64,000 bases of DNA from Brachybacterium vulturis (GTDB lineage: Bacteria; Actinomycetota; Actinomycetes; Actinomycetales; Dermabacteraceae): contig NZ_CP023563.1 of the NCBI RefSeq assembly GCF_002407185.1, positions 3,162,001-3,226,000 on the forward strand. The letters are read 5' to 3'. Below are positions 16,972 to 26,192 of the stretch, one piece after another; positions within the stretch are counted from its first letter, which is position 1; each line of letters begins with the position of its first letter. Under the pieces are notes generated by a model. That model searched no databases. It was given only the letters and a program-made list of their open reading frames with translations, and had not been told where the DNA came from. The position numbers and the translations under genes are program-made.

Positions 16972-17700
16972 TCAGCGTCCGCGGCGCGAGAGCAGCAGCT
17001 CGGTGCCGTCGACCCGCACCTCGAGATCGTCCAGCGAGGTGACCAGCGCATCCGCGAGCGGAGCAAGGTCCCCCGCCGGCGTGGTGCTGGTCACCGCGAC
17101 GGTGCGGGCCCCGGCGGCCGCCCCGGAGCGCAGCCCGCCGATCGAGTCCTCGATCACGATGCTCGCGGCCGGCTCCGCACCGAGCCTCTCGGCCCCCAGC
17201 AGATAGGGCTCCGGGTCGGGCTTGCCCCGGGTGACCTGGTCCGCCGTGACGAGACCGGCGGGGACCGGCAGTCCGGTCCGGGCCCAGCGGGCCTCGAACA
17301 GCGGCGCCGTGCAGGAGGTGACGATCGTCCAGGTGGGTCGGCCCAGCTGCTCGGCGGCGGCATCGAGCTCGGCGAGCAGCCGCGCCGTGCCCGGCAGCAC
17401 CACGATCTCGTCGACGTCGGCGATCTCGAGCGCCTCCACCCGGTGGTGCGCCGCCGTGAGCTCGTCCTCACCGAGCTCGGGGAGGACCTCGGCGAGCACC
17501 TGCCGGGCCGGCTTGCCGTGCTGCTCGGCCCCGAACTCGAGGTCGGCGCCGAGCTCGGTGAACAGTCGGTTCCAGGACCGCTCGACGGCAGCGCCGGAGT
17601 CGATCAGGGTGCCGTCCATGTCCAGCAGCAGCACTGCTCCGTGCAGCGGCAGTGCGTGCTCGTGCTCGCGGCGGGAGGCAGGATCCGAAGAGGCGGTCAT
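16972..17700 (-). CDS. HAD-superfamily phosphatase/phosphoglucomutase-like protein
   Basis: A 242-residue HAD hydrolase of the beta-phosphoglucomutase/sugar-phosphatase subfamily. Motif I, DMDGT, is at 27-31 (nucleophile D27, acid D29). Motif II is VTSC, motif III lies in RGKPDPEPY, and motif IV is EDSIGG. A helical cap domain lies between residues 40 and 115. It is divergent from azlC, with 74 bases between the two starts. The ATG is preceded by AGGACC. The substrate cannot be told from sequence; a sugar phosphatase is as likely as a mutase. Confidence 0.88.
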   Translation of the reverse strand: MTASSDPASRREHEHALPLHGAVLLLDMDGTLIDSGAAVERSWNRLFTELGADLEFGAEQHGKPARQVLAEVLPELGEDELTAAHHRVEALEIADVDEIVVLPGTARLLAELDAAAEQLGRPTWTIVTSCTAPLFEARWARTGLPVPAGLVTADQVTRGKPDPEPYLLGAERLGAEPAASIVIEDSIGGLRSGAAAGARTVAVTSTTPAGDLAPLADALVTSLDDLEVRVDGTELLLSRRGR

Positions 17701-17758
17701 GGTCCTAGATTCTCACATCGCACGATGGACGGCTCGGCGGCGTCGTCCCTGGTGATCG

Positions 17759-17764
17759 TAGAGT
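17759..17764 (+). promoter_or_regulatory. candidate -10 box of azlC
   Basis: TAGAGT ends 10 nt before the ATG at 17775, which would give a very short leader. This supports the ATG at 17775 over the GTG at 17763, which overlaps the box. The -35 region is not obvious. Confidence 0.35.
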
Positions 17765-17774
17765 GGCGAGCATC

Positions 17775-18539
17775 ATGACGACCGCTTCACCCGGCCCGCG
17801 AGCGGCGCGCCCCTCCCCCTCGGGCACCACCGCCGAGCGCCTGCGCAGCATCCGTCGCAACGGCCTGTCCATCGGGGTCGCGACCGGTCTGTACGGCATC
17901 TCCTTCGGCGCGCTCGCGACGGCCTCGGGACTCGATGTCTGGCAGGCGATGGTGCTCTCGGCGGTGATGTTCACCGGCGGCAGCCAGTTCGCGTTCATCG
18001 GCGTGGTCGGCGGCGGCGGCTCCGCGCTCGGGGCGGCGCTGGCCTCGCTGCTGCTGGGCATCCGCAACACGCTGTACGGCCTGATCCTGGCCCCCTCGCT
18101 GCCGCGGGGCGGGTTCCGGGGTCTCGCCCGGGCGCACCTGACGATCGACGAGTCGGCCGCGCTGGCGGCCGGCGGCGCCAGCACCGCCCAGAAGCGGGCC
18201 GGGTTCTGGGCGGCGGGGGTATCGGTGTACCTCTTCTGGAACCTGTTCTCCCTGGTGGGGGCTCTCGCCGGGCAGCACATCGCGGATCCGGGAGCATGGG
18301 GCCTGGATGCGGCCGCGGCGGGGGCGTTCATCGCGCTGCTGTGGCCGCGCCTGCGCAGCGGGGAGGCGGTGGCGGTCGCGGTGGCCGCTGCCTTCGTGGC
18401 CCTGGTGACCACCCCGGCGCTGCCCTCGGGGCTGCCGGTGCTGGCGGCGGCGCTGGTGGCCGTGGTCGCAGGGCTGCTGCCCTCGCGGCGCGGGCCCGTC
18501 CACCGCGACGGAGTCGAGATCGAGGAGGAGCAGCGATGA
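17775..18539 (+). CDS. azlC: AzlC family permease subunit
   Basis: Large subunit of an AzlCD-type branched-chain amino acid exporter. At 254 residues it has about seven or eight hydrophobic segments. Family motifs are GLYGISFGALA near residue 40 and FTGGSQFAFIG near 73. The first 25 residues are polar and Pro-rich. The ATG at 17775 was chosen over the in-frame GTG at 17763. It overlaps azlD by ATGA, as is usual for this pair. Known relatives export valine, leucine, isoleucine or analogues. The exact substrate here is unknown. Confidence 0.93.
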   Translation: MTTASPGPRAARPSPSGTTAERLRSIRRNGLSIGVATGLYGISFGALATASGLDVWQAMVLSAVMFTGGSQFAFIGVVGGGGSALGAALASLLLGIRNTLYGLILAPSLPRGGFRGLARAHLTIDESAALAAGGASTAQKRAGFWAAGVSVYLFWNLFSLVGALAGQHIADPGAWGLDAAAAGAFIALLWPRLRSGEAVAVAVAAAFVALVTTPALPSGLPVLAAALVAVVAGLLPSRRGPVHRDGVEIEEEQR

Positions 18540-18850
18540 GCCTGCTGTGGATCGCGGTGATCGCCGCCTCGGTGCTGTCCTTCGCCCAGAAGTGGATCGG
18601 CTACCAGGCCCCACCGGATGTGCTCGAACGGCCCCGGGTCTCCCGGATCACGACTCTGCTCCCGATCGCTCTGCTGGGCGCCCTGGTCGCGACCCAGACG
18701 GCGACCAGCGGCAGCGAGATCGTGCTCGATGCGCGCCTGGCGGGGCTCGCGGCGGCGGTGGTGCTGCTCGTACTGCGCGCCCCGTTCCTGGTCGTCGTGG
18801 TCGGGGCCGCAGTGGTCGCGGCGGGGCTGCGGGCACTAGGCTGGGCCTGA
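18536..18850 (+). CDS. azlD: AzlD family permease subunit
   Basis: Small membrane subunit partnering AzlC: 104 residues with four hydrophobic helices. It starts with an ATG overlapping the azlC TGA. Family traits include the N-terminal LLWIAVIAAS helix, the PDVLERP loop, and two very hydrophobic C-terminal helices. The longer open frame upstream of 18536 is a shadow of azlC. It forms a two-gene operon with azlC. Confidence 0.92.
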   Translation: MSLLWIAVIAASVLSFAQKWIGYQAPPDVLERPRVSRITTLLPIALLGALVATQTATSGSEIVLDARLAGLAAAVVLLVLRAPFLVVVVGAAVVAAGLRALGWA

Positions 18851-18894
18851 GAACCGCCCGGAATGGCCTGCACGTCGATAAGGACGGTGAGGGC

Positions 18895-19473
18895 ATGATG
18901 CGGAGAACACGATGGCCTCGGGGCATGGTCATCGCAGTGGATCCTCGAAGCCGGTTGCTCCACCTGCTGTACGACCACTCGGCGTTGCGCCTCGAGAATA
19001 CGCGCGGCCTCCCACCGCTGATCTCGGAGCCGCCGATCATCGCCGCCTCTGAGCCCGTGCATCCTTCGGGTAAGAGCTGGCAGGACGAGTGGGAGCAAAG
19101 CTGGGACGCCACACGGCAGTGGTATCGCACCAGGACCCGTGACACTCCCCCGGAGTCTCCACCGAGGCACCGGATCCGTGACGACGCGGGGCGGGAGGTT
19201 CTCGACGACGACGAACGGTCACGATGGTTCGACGAGGTGGCTCCCGTCGACCTCACCGCGGCCCGGACGTCACCCGAGCATGTGTGTCTGGACGCGCTCG
19301 TCCCGGCGTGGCGCACGGGGCTCGAGACCATCCTGGTCCTCCCCTATCGAGGTGAGCACGCCGAGCGCCTCTCCCTGGGCACCCTGCTCGTCTCCCCGGC
19401 GACGCGTCGTTCGCCGTCGGCTTTTCGCAAGGCGCTCACCGCTCCTCCTCCGACAGGCGCCCTGCGGCGGTGA
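18895..19473 (+). CDS. hypothetical protein
   Basis: A 192-residue protein that I do not recognise. Two adjacent ATGs (18895 and 18898) follow GGTGAGGGC, an acceptable ribosome binding site. The N-terminal 20 residues are basic, followed by a moderately hydrophobic stretch (HLLYDHSALRLENTRG) too short for a clear membrane helix. The middle is highly charged and rich in Trp, Asp and Arg (QDEWEQSWDATRQWYRTRTR), and the C-terminus is basic. No catalytic or metal motif is evident. It follows azlD by about 45 nt on the same strand, so it could be co-transcribed. It may be lineage-specific. Confidence 0.55.
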   Translation: MMRRTRWPRGMVIAVDPRSRLLHLLYDHSALRLENTRGLPPLISEPPIIAASEPVHPSGKSWQDEWEQSWDATRQWYRTRTRDTPPESPPRHRIRDDAGREVLDDDERSRWFDEVAPVDLTAARTSPEHVCLDALVPAWRTGLETILVLPYRGEHAERLSLGTLLVSPATRRSPSAFRKALTAPPPTGALRR

Positions 19474-19506
19474 TCGCCGATGCTGCGGGGGCAAGGAACT
19501 CGGTCC

Positions 19507-19908
19507 TCAGCCGCGATGCTCGGCGATGGCGCGTCGGGTCGCCATCCGGGCACCCTTGCGGTCGCGCAGCGCGTCATAGGCCAGGGCTAGCCGGAACCAG
19601 GCGCGCCAGTCGTGCTCGGCGCCGTCCTGGATCGCGGTGCGGGCGGCCTCGAACTCGGCCCGGGCATCCTCGTCGTCGGCCTCGGCCGGGGGCTCGTACT
19701 GCCGGGCGAGGCGCCCGGAGCCGAGTCCGAAGAGCATCTCCCGCCAGGTCACCCAGATCGTGAGCAGCAGTAGGATGACGATGCCGAGGGCGAGGCCGAA
19801 GCCCAGCGCGCTGCCGGCGCGGACGAAGCCCCAGGCGATCCAGCCCAGGCCCCAGGCATAGGCCGCGGTGATCAGCACCAGCGCGGCGACGAAGAGCTTC
19901 TCCTTCAT
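19507..19908 (-). CDS. small membrane protein with TPR-like C-terminus
   Basis: A 133-residue protein. Two transmembrane helices span about residues 4-26 and 31-54. A charged linker (YEPPAEADDEDARAEFEAAR) follows, and the C-terminal helical part (WRAWFRLALAYDALRDRKGA) has the spacing of a single tetratricopeptide repeat. It starts 13 nt after the dapB stop with a weak GGGCGAG, so it probably shares the dapB transcript. Function unknown. Similar membrane proteins follow dapB in relatives, which suggests a genuine gene. Confidence 0.75.
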   Translation of the reverse strand: MKEKLFVAALVLITAAYAWGLGWIAWGFVRAGSALGFGLALGIVILLLLTIWVTWREMLFGLGSGRLARQYEPPAEADDEDARAEFEAARTAIQDGAEHDWRAWFRLALAYDALRDRKGARMATRRAIAEHRG

Positions 19909-19921
19909 CTGCTCGCCCGGC

Positions 19922-20689
19922 TCAGCCGAGGTCCATGAAGCCGTCGAGGCCCACGGTGAGGCCCGGATGGGCGGCGACCTCGCGCACGCCCAGCAGCACG
20001 CCGGGCATGAAGCTGATGCGGTCGAAGGAGTCGTGGCGCAGCGTGAACTGCTCCCCCACCCCGCCGAACTGGACGACCTCGTGGGCGACCAGGCCGCGCT
20101 GGCGCACGGCGTGGACGTGGATGCCGTCGACGACCGCGCCACGGGCTCCGGCCGGGTCCTTCTCGGTCGCATCCGGCACCGGGCCCAGTCCCGCGGCGGC
20201 CCGGCCGCGGGCGATCGCGGCGGCGGTGTGGGTCGCGGTCCCGGAGGGGGCGTCGAGCTTGTTCGGGTGGTGCATCTCGATGATCTCGGCGCTCTCGTAG
20301 TACCGGGCGGCGATCTCCGCGAAGCGCATGGCCAGCACCGCACCGATGGCGAAGTTCGGGGCGATCAGCACGCCGACGCCGTCGGTGCCCTCGAGCCGGG
20401 CCCGGAGCTCGCCGAGGGACTCCTCGGTCCAGCCGGTGGTGCCGACCACGGCGTGGATGCCGTGCTCGACCAGCCAGTGCACGTTCTCGCCGGTCGCGGA
20501 CGGGACGGTGAGGTCGATCGCGACCTCGGCGCCGGCCGCGGCCACGGCGTCGAGAGGATCGCCGCGGCCGATGCGGGCCACCAGCTCGAGATCCTCCGCC
20601 TCCTCGACGGCGGCGCAGGCGGCCGCCCCCATGCGGCCGGAGGCGCCGAGCACGGCGACGCGGGTGGGGCGGGACGGCGACTGGGTCAT
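19922..20689 (-). CDS. dapB: 4-hydroxy-tetrahydrodipicolinate reductase
   Basis: NAD(P)H-dependent reductase for the step after DapA in DAP/lysine synthesis. It has 255 residues. The Rossmann motif VLGASGRMG is at 13-21. The active-site stretch EMHHPNKLDAPSGT is at about 138-151, with the catalytic histidine and lysine, and IDLTVPSAT and GTTGW are also present. The ATG at 20689 is supported by GAGGAG 3 nt upstream. The frame extends to 20836 but that part overlaps the M16 peptidase gene. It follows the M16 gene by 58 nt, a conserved actinobacterial order (pnp, M16 peptidase, dapB). Confidence 0.97.
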   Translation of the reverse strand: MTQSPSRPTRVAVLGASGRMGAAACAAVEEAEDLELVARIGRGDPLDAVAAAGAEVAIDLTVPSATGENVHWLVEHGIHAVVGTTGWTEESLGELRARLEGTDGVGVLIAPNFAIGAVLAMRFAEIAARYYESAEIIEMHHPNKLDAPSGTATHTAAAIARGRAAAGLGPVPDATEKDPAGARGAVVDGIHVHAVRQRGLVAHEVVQFGGVGEQFTLRHDSFDRISFMPGVLLGVREVAAHPGLTVGLDGFMDLG

Positions 20690-20747
20690 GGTTCTCCTCG
20701 AGGGCGATGAGCGGGGGACGGTGCGGGACGAACGGGGCGGGGTGCGC

Positions 20748-22091
20748 TCAGCGCTCCGGGCCGACCTCGACCCGGGTGCTGAAGGAGCCGGCGAGCTGGG
20801 TGGCGAGCGCGCTGACATCGTCCACGCCGACGGCACCGATGCGCGCCAGGGTCTCGTCGACGCCGGTGTAGCGGCCGTGGACGAGCTCGATGGTGCCCAG
20901 CCGGCCCATCCGGGAGCTGGTGTCCTCGAGCCCGAGGGCGAAGGAGCCGGTGATCTGCCCCTTGGCGCGGGCGAGCTCGAGCTCGTCGATGCCCTGCTCC
21001 CCCATCCGGGTCAGCTCCTCGGCGAGCAGCTCGACCACCTGGGAGGTGCGGCCGGGCCGGCAGGCGGCATACATGCCGAACAGCCCGGCATCGCGATAGC
21101 CGGCGCTGAAGGAGTAGACCGAGTACGCCAGCCCGCGCTGCTCGCGGATGTTCTGGAACAGGCGGGAGGACATCCCCCCGCCGAGGATCGACATCAGCAC
21201 CGAGAGGGCGTGGCGGTCCTCGCTGAGGGCGGTGAGCCCGTGGCCGCCGAGGAAGATGTGGTTCTGCTCGGTGGACCGGTCGAGGCGGTGCGGGGAGAGC
21301 GCGGCGACCTCGGCGGGGGCGGCGGCGAGGCCTCCGCCGTCCCTCGCCCGGTGCGCGGAGCGGGTGCCCGGATCCGGCAGGGCACCGTCGGCCAGTTCCC
21401 AGCCGCCGCGGCGCAGCCCGGCCTGGAGCAGCCCGGCGAGCTCGTCATGATCGAGATCGCCGACGGCGGTGACCACCAGGTTGTCCGGCCGGTAGTGCTC
21501 GGCGAAGTGGGCGCGCACGTCCTCGATGGTCAGCGCCTGCACGCTCGCGGCGGTACCGCCGACGGGCCGGCCGATCGGCGTCTCGGGGCCGAGCACGTCG
21601 GCGAGGAAGGTCTCGTAGCCGACATCGGTGGGGTCGTCCTCGGCCATCGCGAGCTCCTCGAGGATGACCTCGCGCTCGGTGACCAGGGCATCCTGCTCGA
21701 GGAGGGACGCGGTGATCATGTCGGTGAGCACGTCCACGGCCATCGGGATGTCCGCCGAGCGGACCCGACCGTAGTAGAGGGTGTGCTCCTTGGCGGTGAG
21801 GGCGTTGGAGTCCCCGCCCACCTCGTCGAAGGCGGTGGCGATGTCCATCGCGCTGCGGCGGCGGGTGCCCTTGAACAGCAGGTGCTCGAGCACGTGGGTG
21901 GAGCCGGCATGGGCCGGGGTCTCGTCCCGGGAGCCGACCGGCAGCCACAGCCCGATGGTCGCGCTGCGCACGCTGCGGTCGGTCTGGGTCAGCAGCCGCA
22001 CTCCCCCGGGCAGGATGCTGCGGCGCACCCCGGTCGCGGGATCCAGCAGCACGTCGGAGGCAGGGTCATCGAAGGAGAGGTCGAGAGGCAT
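20748..22091 (-). CDS. M16 family zinc metallopeptidase
   Basis: A 447-residue processing-protease-like enzyme (pitrilysin family, PqqL/YmxG type). The inverted zinc motif HVLEH is at 66-70 (H66, E69 catalytic, H70), with the distal glutamate in REVILEELAM near 146. The N-terminal M16 domain spans about 25-170 and the inactive C-terminal M16 domain about 180-390. No signal peptide is present, so it is probably cytosolic. It sits between pnp and dapB, as in many Actinobacteria and Firmicutes. The native substrate is not known. A strong hairpin separates it from pnp, so expression may be independent. Confidence 0.93.
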   Translation of the reverse strand: MPLDLSFDDPASDVLLDPATGVRRSILPGGVRLLTQTDRSVRSATIGLWLPVGSRDETPAHAGSTHVLEHLLFKGTRRRSAMDIATAFDEVGGDSNALTAKEHTLYYGRVRSADIPMAVDVLTDMITASLLEQDALVTEREVILEELAMAEDDPTDVGYETFLADVLGPETPIGRPVGGTAASVQALTIEDVRAHFAEHYRPDNLVVTAVGDLDHDELAGLLQAGLRRGGWELADGALPDPGTRSAHRARDGGGLAAAPAEVAALSPHRLDRSTEQNHIFLGGHGLTALSEDRHALSVLMSILGGGMSSRLFQNIREQRGLAYSVYSFSAGYRDAGLFGMYAACRPGRTSQVVELLAEELTRMGEQGIDELELARAKGQITGSFALGLEDTSSRMGRLGTIELVHGRYTGVDETLARIGAVGVDDVSALATQLAGSFSTRVEVGPER

Positions 22092-22187
22092 CGATCGATT
22101 GTTCCACGGGTCGGGGCCTGCACGGGGCGAGCGGTGCGTCACTGCCCCGGCGAGGACGGACAGGGGCGGCGAGGGAGGGCGCAGAGG

Positions 22188-22227
22188 CAGGACGGGGAGG
22201 CATCCGCGCGGATGCCTCCCCGTCCTG
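22188..22227. terminator. 40-nt perfect palindrome, terminator between pnp and the M16 peptidase gene
   Basis: Two arms of 20 nt are exact reverse complements: left 22188-22207, beginning CAGGACGGGGAGG, and right 22208-22227. It folds into a stem of about 18 bp with a tiny loop. It lies 28 nt past the pnp stop on the minus strand. No U-tract follows, which is common for high-GC terminators. It could also block 3' exonuclease decay of the pnp mRNA. Confidence 0.75.
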
Positions 22228-22254
22228 GGGTGCCGACCGCGGCCGGCAGGCGGA

Positions 22255-24534
22255 TCACTCTGCGGAGCTGCCCTCCGCGGGGGTCTCCTCGGCCTCGTCC
22301 TCGATCACGGCGAGGGAGATCTTGCCGCGGGCGTCGATCTCGCGGATCTCCACCTCGATCTTCTGACCGACCTTGGCGACGTCCTCGACGTTGTCGACCC
22401 GCTTGCCGTCGTTCAGCTTGCGCAGCTGGGTGACGTGGAGCAGTCCGTCCTTGCCCGGGGTCAGCGAGACGAAGGCGCCGAAGTCGACCACGCGCACGAC
22501 GGTGCCGAGGTAGCGCTCGCCGATCTCGGGGACCATCGGGTTGGCGATGGCGTTGACCGCGGCGCGGGCGGCCTCGGCCGAGGGGCCGTCGGTGGCGCCG
22601 ATGTAGACGGTGCCGTCGTCCTCGATGGTGATGTCCGCACCGGTGTCGTCCTGGATCTTGTTGATCATCTGGCCCTTCGGGCCGATGACCGCACCGATCT
22701 TGTCGACCGGGACCGTGACCGCGAGGACGCGCGGGGCGTGCGGGCTCATCTCGTCGGGCACGTCGATGGCCTCGCCGAGCACGCCGAGGATCGCCAGGCG
22801 GGCCTCGTGGGCCTGCGACAGCGCGCCGGTGAGCACGGAGGTCGGCAGACCGTCGAGCTTGGTGTCGAGCTGGATCGCGGTGACGAACTCGCCGGTGCCG
22901 GCGACCTTGAAGTCCATGTCGCCGAAGGCGTCCTCGGCACCGAGGATGTCGGTGAGGGCCGCATAACGAACCTCGGACTCCCCTGCAGCGTTCTCGATGG
23001 TGTCCGAGATCAGGCCCATGGCGATGCCGGCGACCGGGGCGCGCAGCGGCACCCCGGCGTTCAGCAGCGACAGGGTGGAGGCGCAGACGGAGCCCATCGA
23101 GGTGGAGCCGTTGGAGCCGAGGGCCTCGGAGACCTGACGGATCGCGTAGGGGAACTCCTCGCGGGTGGGCAGGACGGGGACCAGGGCACGCTCGGCGAGC
23201 ATGCCGTGGCCGATCTCGCGGCGCTTCGGGGAACCGACGCGGCCGGTCTCGCCGGTGGAGTACGGCGGGAAGTTGTAGTGGTGCACGTAGCGCTTGCGCG
23301 TGACCGGCCCGAGCGAGTCGATCTGCTGCTCCATCTTGAGCATGTTCAGCGTGGAGACGCCCATGATCTGGGTCTCGCCGCGCTGGAACAGGGCGGAGCC
23401 GTGCACGCGCGGGAGCACCTCGACCTCGGCGGAGAGCGCACGGATGTCGCGCAGGCCGCGACCATCGATGCGGACGCCGTCGGTGAGGACCTTGGTGCGC
23501 ACGACCTGCTTGGTCAGCGCGCGGAATGCCCCGGAGACCTCCTTCTCGCGGCCCTCGAGCTGCTTGCCCTCGCCGGCGAGCTCCTCGGTGACCTCGGCGA
23601 CCAGCTGGTCGGTGCGCTCCTCGCGCTCGGTCTTCGCCGCGATGGACATGACCTCCGCGAGGCGCTCGCCGGCAGCGGCCTCGACCGCGGCGTAGGCATC
23701 GTCCTGGAAGTCCAGGAACAGCGGGAACTCGCGCACCGGCTTGGCGGCGGTGACGGCCAGCTCCTGCTGGGCGACGCAGAGGCTGCGGATGAAGACCTTG
23801 GAGGCCTCCATGCCCTCGGCCACGACGGCCTCGGTGGGCGCGATCGCGCCCTGCTCCTTGATGAGGGTCCAGGCGTTGTCGGTGGCCTCGGCCTCGACCA
23901 TCATGATCGCGACATCCTGGTTCCCCGCCTCGTCCTCGACGATGCGGCCGGCGACGACCATGGAGAACACGGCCTCGTCCAGCTGCGAGAAGGTCGGGAA
24001 GGCGACCCACTGGCCGCCGCCCTGGGCGTTCGGCATGAGGGCGATGCGCACCGCGCCGATCGGGCCGTTGAAGGGCAGACCGGAGATCTGGGTGGAGGCG
24101 GAGGCGCCGTTGATGCCGACGACGTCGTACGCGTCCTCGGGGCCGTTCGCCATGACGGTCAGGACGACCTGGACCTCGTTGCGCAGGCCCTTCACGAAGG
24201 CCGGGCGCAGCGGGCGGTCGGTCAGGCGGCAGGCCAGGATCGCGTCGGTGCCGGGACGGCCCTCACGACGGAAGAACGAGCCCGGGATGCGGCCCGCGGC
24301 GTACATGCGCTCCTCGACGTCGATCGTGAGCGGGAAGAAGTCGAAGTGGTCCTTCGGCTTGCTCGACACGGAGGTCGCCGAGAAGACCATGGTGTCGTCG
24401 TCGAGGTAGACGGCGACGGCGCCGGCGGCCTGCTGGGCCAGCCGGCCGGTCTCGAAGCGGATCTCGCGCCGGCCGTAGGAGCCGTTGTCGATGACTGCGG
24501 TGGTGGTGGTGATGTCGGGGCCTTCCATGGCCAT
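22255..24534 (-). CDS. pnp: polyribonucleotide nucleotidyltransferase
   Basis: Phosphorolytic 3'-5' exoribonuclease (PNPase) that can also synthesise RNA tails. It has 759 residues: two RNase PH domains (about 20-150 and 370-510), a helical linker, a KH domain (about 600-660, [12 protein letters not shown]) and an S1 domain (about 670-740, [24 protein letters not shown]). The last residues are acidic. The ATG at 24534 is chosen because AAGGAG lies 6 nt before it. The frame extends to 24585 without support. rpsO lies immediately upstream, the classic rpsO-pnp pair, with a terminator-like hairpin between them. Confidence 0.97.
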   Translation of the reverse strand: MAMEGPDITTTTAVIDNGSYGRREIRFETGRLAQQAAGAVAVYLDDDTMVFSATSVSSKPKDHFDFFPLTIDVEERMYAAGRIPGSFFRREGRPGTDAILACRLTDRPLRPAFVKGLRNEVQVVLTVMANGPEDAYDVVGINGASASTQISGLPFNGPIGAVRIALMPNAQGGGQWVAFPTFSQLDEAVFSMVVAGRIVEDEAGNQDVAIMMVEAEATDNAWTLIKEQGAIAPTEAVVAEGMEASKVFIRSLCVAQQELAVTAAKPVREFPLFLDFQDDAYAAVEAAAGERLAEVMSIAAKTEREERTDQLVAEVTEELAGEGKQLEGREKEVSGAFRALTKQVVRTKVLTDGVRIDGRGLRDIRALSAEVEVLPRVHGSALFQRGETQIMGVSTLNMLKMEQQIDSLGPVTRKRYVHHYNFPPYSTGETGRVGSPKRREIGHGMLAERALVPVLPTREEFPYAIRQVSEALGSNGSTSMGSVCASTLSLLNAGVPLRAPVAGIAMGLISDTIENAAGESEVRYAALTDILGAEDAFGDMDFKVAGTGEFVTAIQLDTKLDGLPTSVLTGALSQAHEARLAILGVLGEAIDVPDEMSPHAPRVLAVTVPVDKIGAVIGPKGQMINKIQDDTGADITIEDDGTVYIGATDGPSAEAARAAVNAIANPMVPEIGERYLGTVVRVVDFGAFVSLTPGKDGLLHVTQLRKLNDGKRVDNVEDVAKVGQKIEVEIREIDARGKISLAVIEDEAEETPAEGSSAE

Positions 24535-24701
24535 GTGACTCTCCTTGATGACGGGGGCCCTGCCGGTGCGGCCTTCGTCAGTCACCTGCGGTGCCGGGGT
24601 CCCGGGCCTCCGGGTCTCCTGCTCCGCGGGCCACTGCCGAGGACCGAACCTGGTCGGGGCGGTGGACGGGTGTCCCGCCGTCCGAGGACGGTGGGCACAC
24701 G

Positions 24702-24734
24702 AAACCGCCGCCCGCCCTCAGGGGCGAGCGGCGG
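24702..24734 (-). terminator. hairpin and short T-run after rpsO
   Basis: On the minus strand a 13-bp stem with one mismatch (arms 24722-24734 and 24705-24717, loop TGAG or similar) is followed by TTTCGTG. It lies 7 nt beyond the rpsO stop. It probably ends most rpsO transcripts, with read-through or a separate promoter serving pnp in the remaining 170 nt of the gap. Confidence 0.6.
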
Positions 24735-24740
24735 CGATCG

Positions 24741-25010
24741 TCAGCGGCGGATGCCGAGACGCTTGATCAGCGAGCGGTAGCGCTCGATCTCGACGCCCTG
24801 CAGGTACTGCAGGAGGCGCTTGCGCTGACCGACCAGCAGCATCAGACCACGACGGGTGTGGTGGTCGTGCTTGTGGTCCTTGAGGTGCTCGGTCAGGTAG
24901 GTGATGCGATGGGTGAGCAGCGCGACCTGGACCTCGGGCGAACCGGTGTCGCCCTCGGTGGTCCCGTACTCCTTGATGATCTGCTGCTTCGTAGCGGTGT
25001 CGAAGGCCAT
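24741..25010 (-). CDS. rpsO: 30S ribosomal protein S15
   Basis: An 89-residue S15 that binds 16S rRNA helices H20-H22 in the central domain. The family-typical [18 protein letters not shown] (about 22-39) and the C-terminal LIKRLGIRR are seen. The ATG at 25010 is preceded by AGGAGAG. It lies between ribF and pnp, the standard bacterial order ribF-rpsO-pnp. In E. coli S15 represses its own leader; the 147-base upstream gap shows no obvious comparable pseudoknot by eye. Confidence 0.98.
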   Translation of the reverse strand: MAFDTATKQQIIKEYGTTEGDTGSPEVQVALLTHRITYLTEHLKDHKHDHHTRRGLMLLVGQRKRLLQYLQGVEIERYRSLIKRLGIRR

Positions 25011-25157
25011 GGCTCTCCTGGGTCGTTGCGCGGCGCTCCGGGACCTCGTGTCCGGGCTCTGGGACGAGCGGGCCCCGCGACGCGCCTGCCCGGGGGCCGG
25101 TGCGACGAGTGGGGCGGAATCGCTCTCCGCGGCCGATAAGACGGCTCGGGCAGAATA

Positions 25158-26192
25158 TCAGTCAGGGATGCCGGGCCGGGAGTACTCCGCGGCGAGAGTG
25201 CGGCGGGTCACCTCGACGTCCTCGTCCATCTGCTCGACCAGCGTCTCGATGGAGTCGAACTTCAGCGTGGGGCGCTGATAGTCGACGAATTCCAGGCGCA
25301 CCAGGTCTCCGTAGAGGTCCAGGTCATGGTCGCCGTGCACGTACGCCTCGACGGTGCGGCAGGGGGCGCCGCCGGCCCCGCCCTCGCCGTCGGGGGCGAA
25401 GGTCGGATTGGTGCCGATGGAGATGGTCGCGGGGGCCCCGGCCAGCGGCGAGGTCCCCAGGTGGGCGGGGATCTGCTCGGCGACGGTCAGATATCCGGCG
25501 TAGACCCCGTCCGCCGGGATCAGTCCGGCCGGTGAGGGGCCGAGGTTCGCCGTCGGGAAGCCGAGCTCGCGCCCGCGGCGGAAGCCGTGATGGACCACAT
25601 CGGTGACCGTGTGCAGCCGACCCAGTGCCTGGTTCGCGGCGGCCACGTCCCCGTCGAGCAGGTCGCGGCGGATCCCCGAGGAGGAGATGCGACCGGCTCC
25701 GACGCCGTCCGGGCCCAGCTCGTCCACGGTCACGACCTCGAAGCCGTACTGCTCACCGAGCTCGCGCATGGTCTCGATGGTGCCGAGGTTGCCCCGACCG
25801 AACAGCGCGTCCTCACCGAGGACCACGCACCGCGCACCGAGCCCCTCGACCAGGAAGATGCGCACGAACTCCTCGGGCGAGTGCTGCGCGAAGTCGACGG
25901 TGAACTCGAGATCCAGCACGCCGTGCATCCCGGCCAGCAGGAGCAGGCGGTCACGGTCCTCGTGACCGGTCAGCAGCGGGGTGCGGGCGGGGTCGCCCAT
26001 CACATGACGAGGATGGGGCCAGAAGGTGAGCGCCACCGGCGCGAGCGATCGCGTCTCGGCATGGTGCCGCAGCTGATCGAGCACGAACCGGTGCCCGCGA
26101 TGGACCCCGTCGTAGTTGCCGATCGAGACCGCGGTGGGTCCGAGCTCAGCGGGCACCTCCTGGACGGAATGCCAGATGGGGACTCGGGTCAC
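25158..26192 (-). CDS. ribF: bifunctional riboflavin kinase/FAD synthetase
   Basis: Makes FMN and FAD from riboflavin and ATP. It has 344 residues. The N-terminal FAD synthetase domain carries SIGNYDGVHRGH at 23-34 and GRISSSGIRRDL near 165. The C-terminal flavokinase domain has ELGFPTANL and ISIGTNPTF. The GTG at 26192 was chosen because TRVPIWHSVQEVP matches homologue N-termini, and the longer open frame to 26417 is low-complexity. The ribosome binding site is weak. It faces away from the L,D-transpeptidase gene across a 419-base intergenic region. Confidence 0.95.
   Translation of the reverse strand: MTRVPIWHSVQEVPAELGPTAVSIGNYDGVHRGHRFVLDQLRHHAETRSLAPVALTFWPHPRHVMGDPARTPLLTGHEDRDRLLLLAGMHGVLDLEFTVDFAQHSPEEFVRIFLVEGLGARCVVLGEDALFGRGNLGTIETMRELGEQYGFEVVTVDELGPDGVGAGRISSSGIRRDLLDGDVAAANQALGRLHTVTDVVHHGFRRGRELGFPTANLGPSPAGLIPADGVYAGYLTVAEQIPAHLGTSPLAGAPATISIGTNPTFAPDGEGGAGGAPCRTVEAYVHGDHDLDLYGDLVRLEFVDYQRPTLKFDSIETLVEQMDEDVEVTRRTLAAEYSRPGIPD

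Noticed and set aside
17763..17774. GTG at 17763 as the azlC start
   Set aside because: It overlaps the likely -10 box TAGAGT. The ATG at 17775 gives the usual N-terminus.
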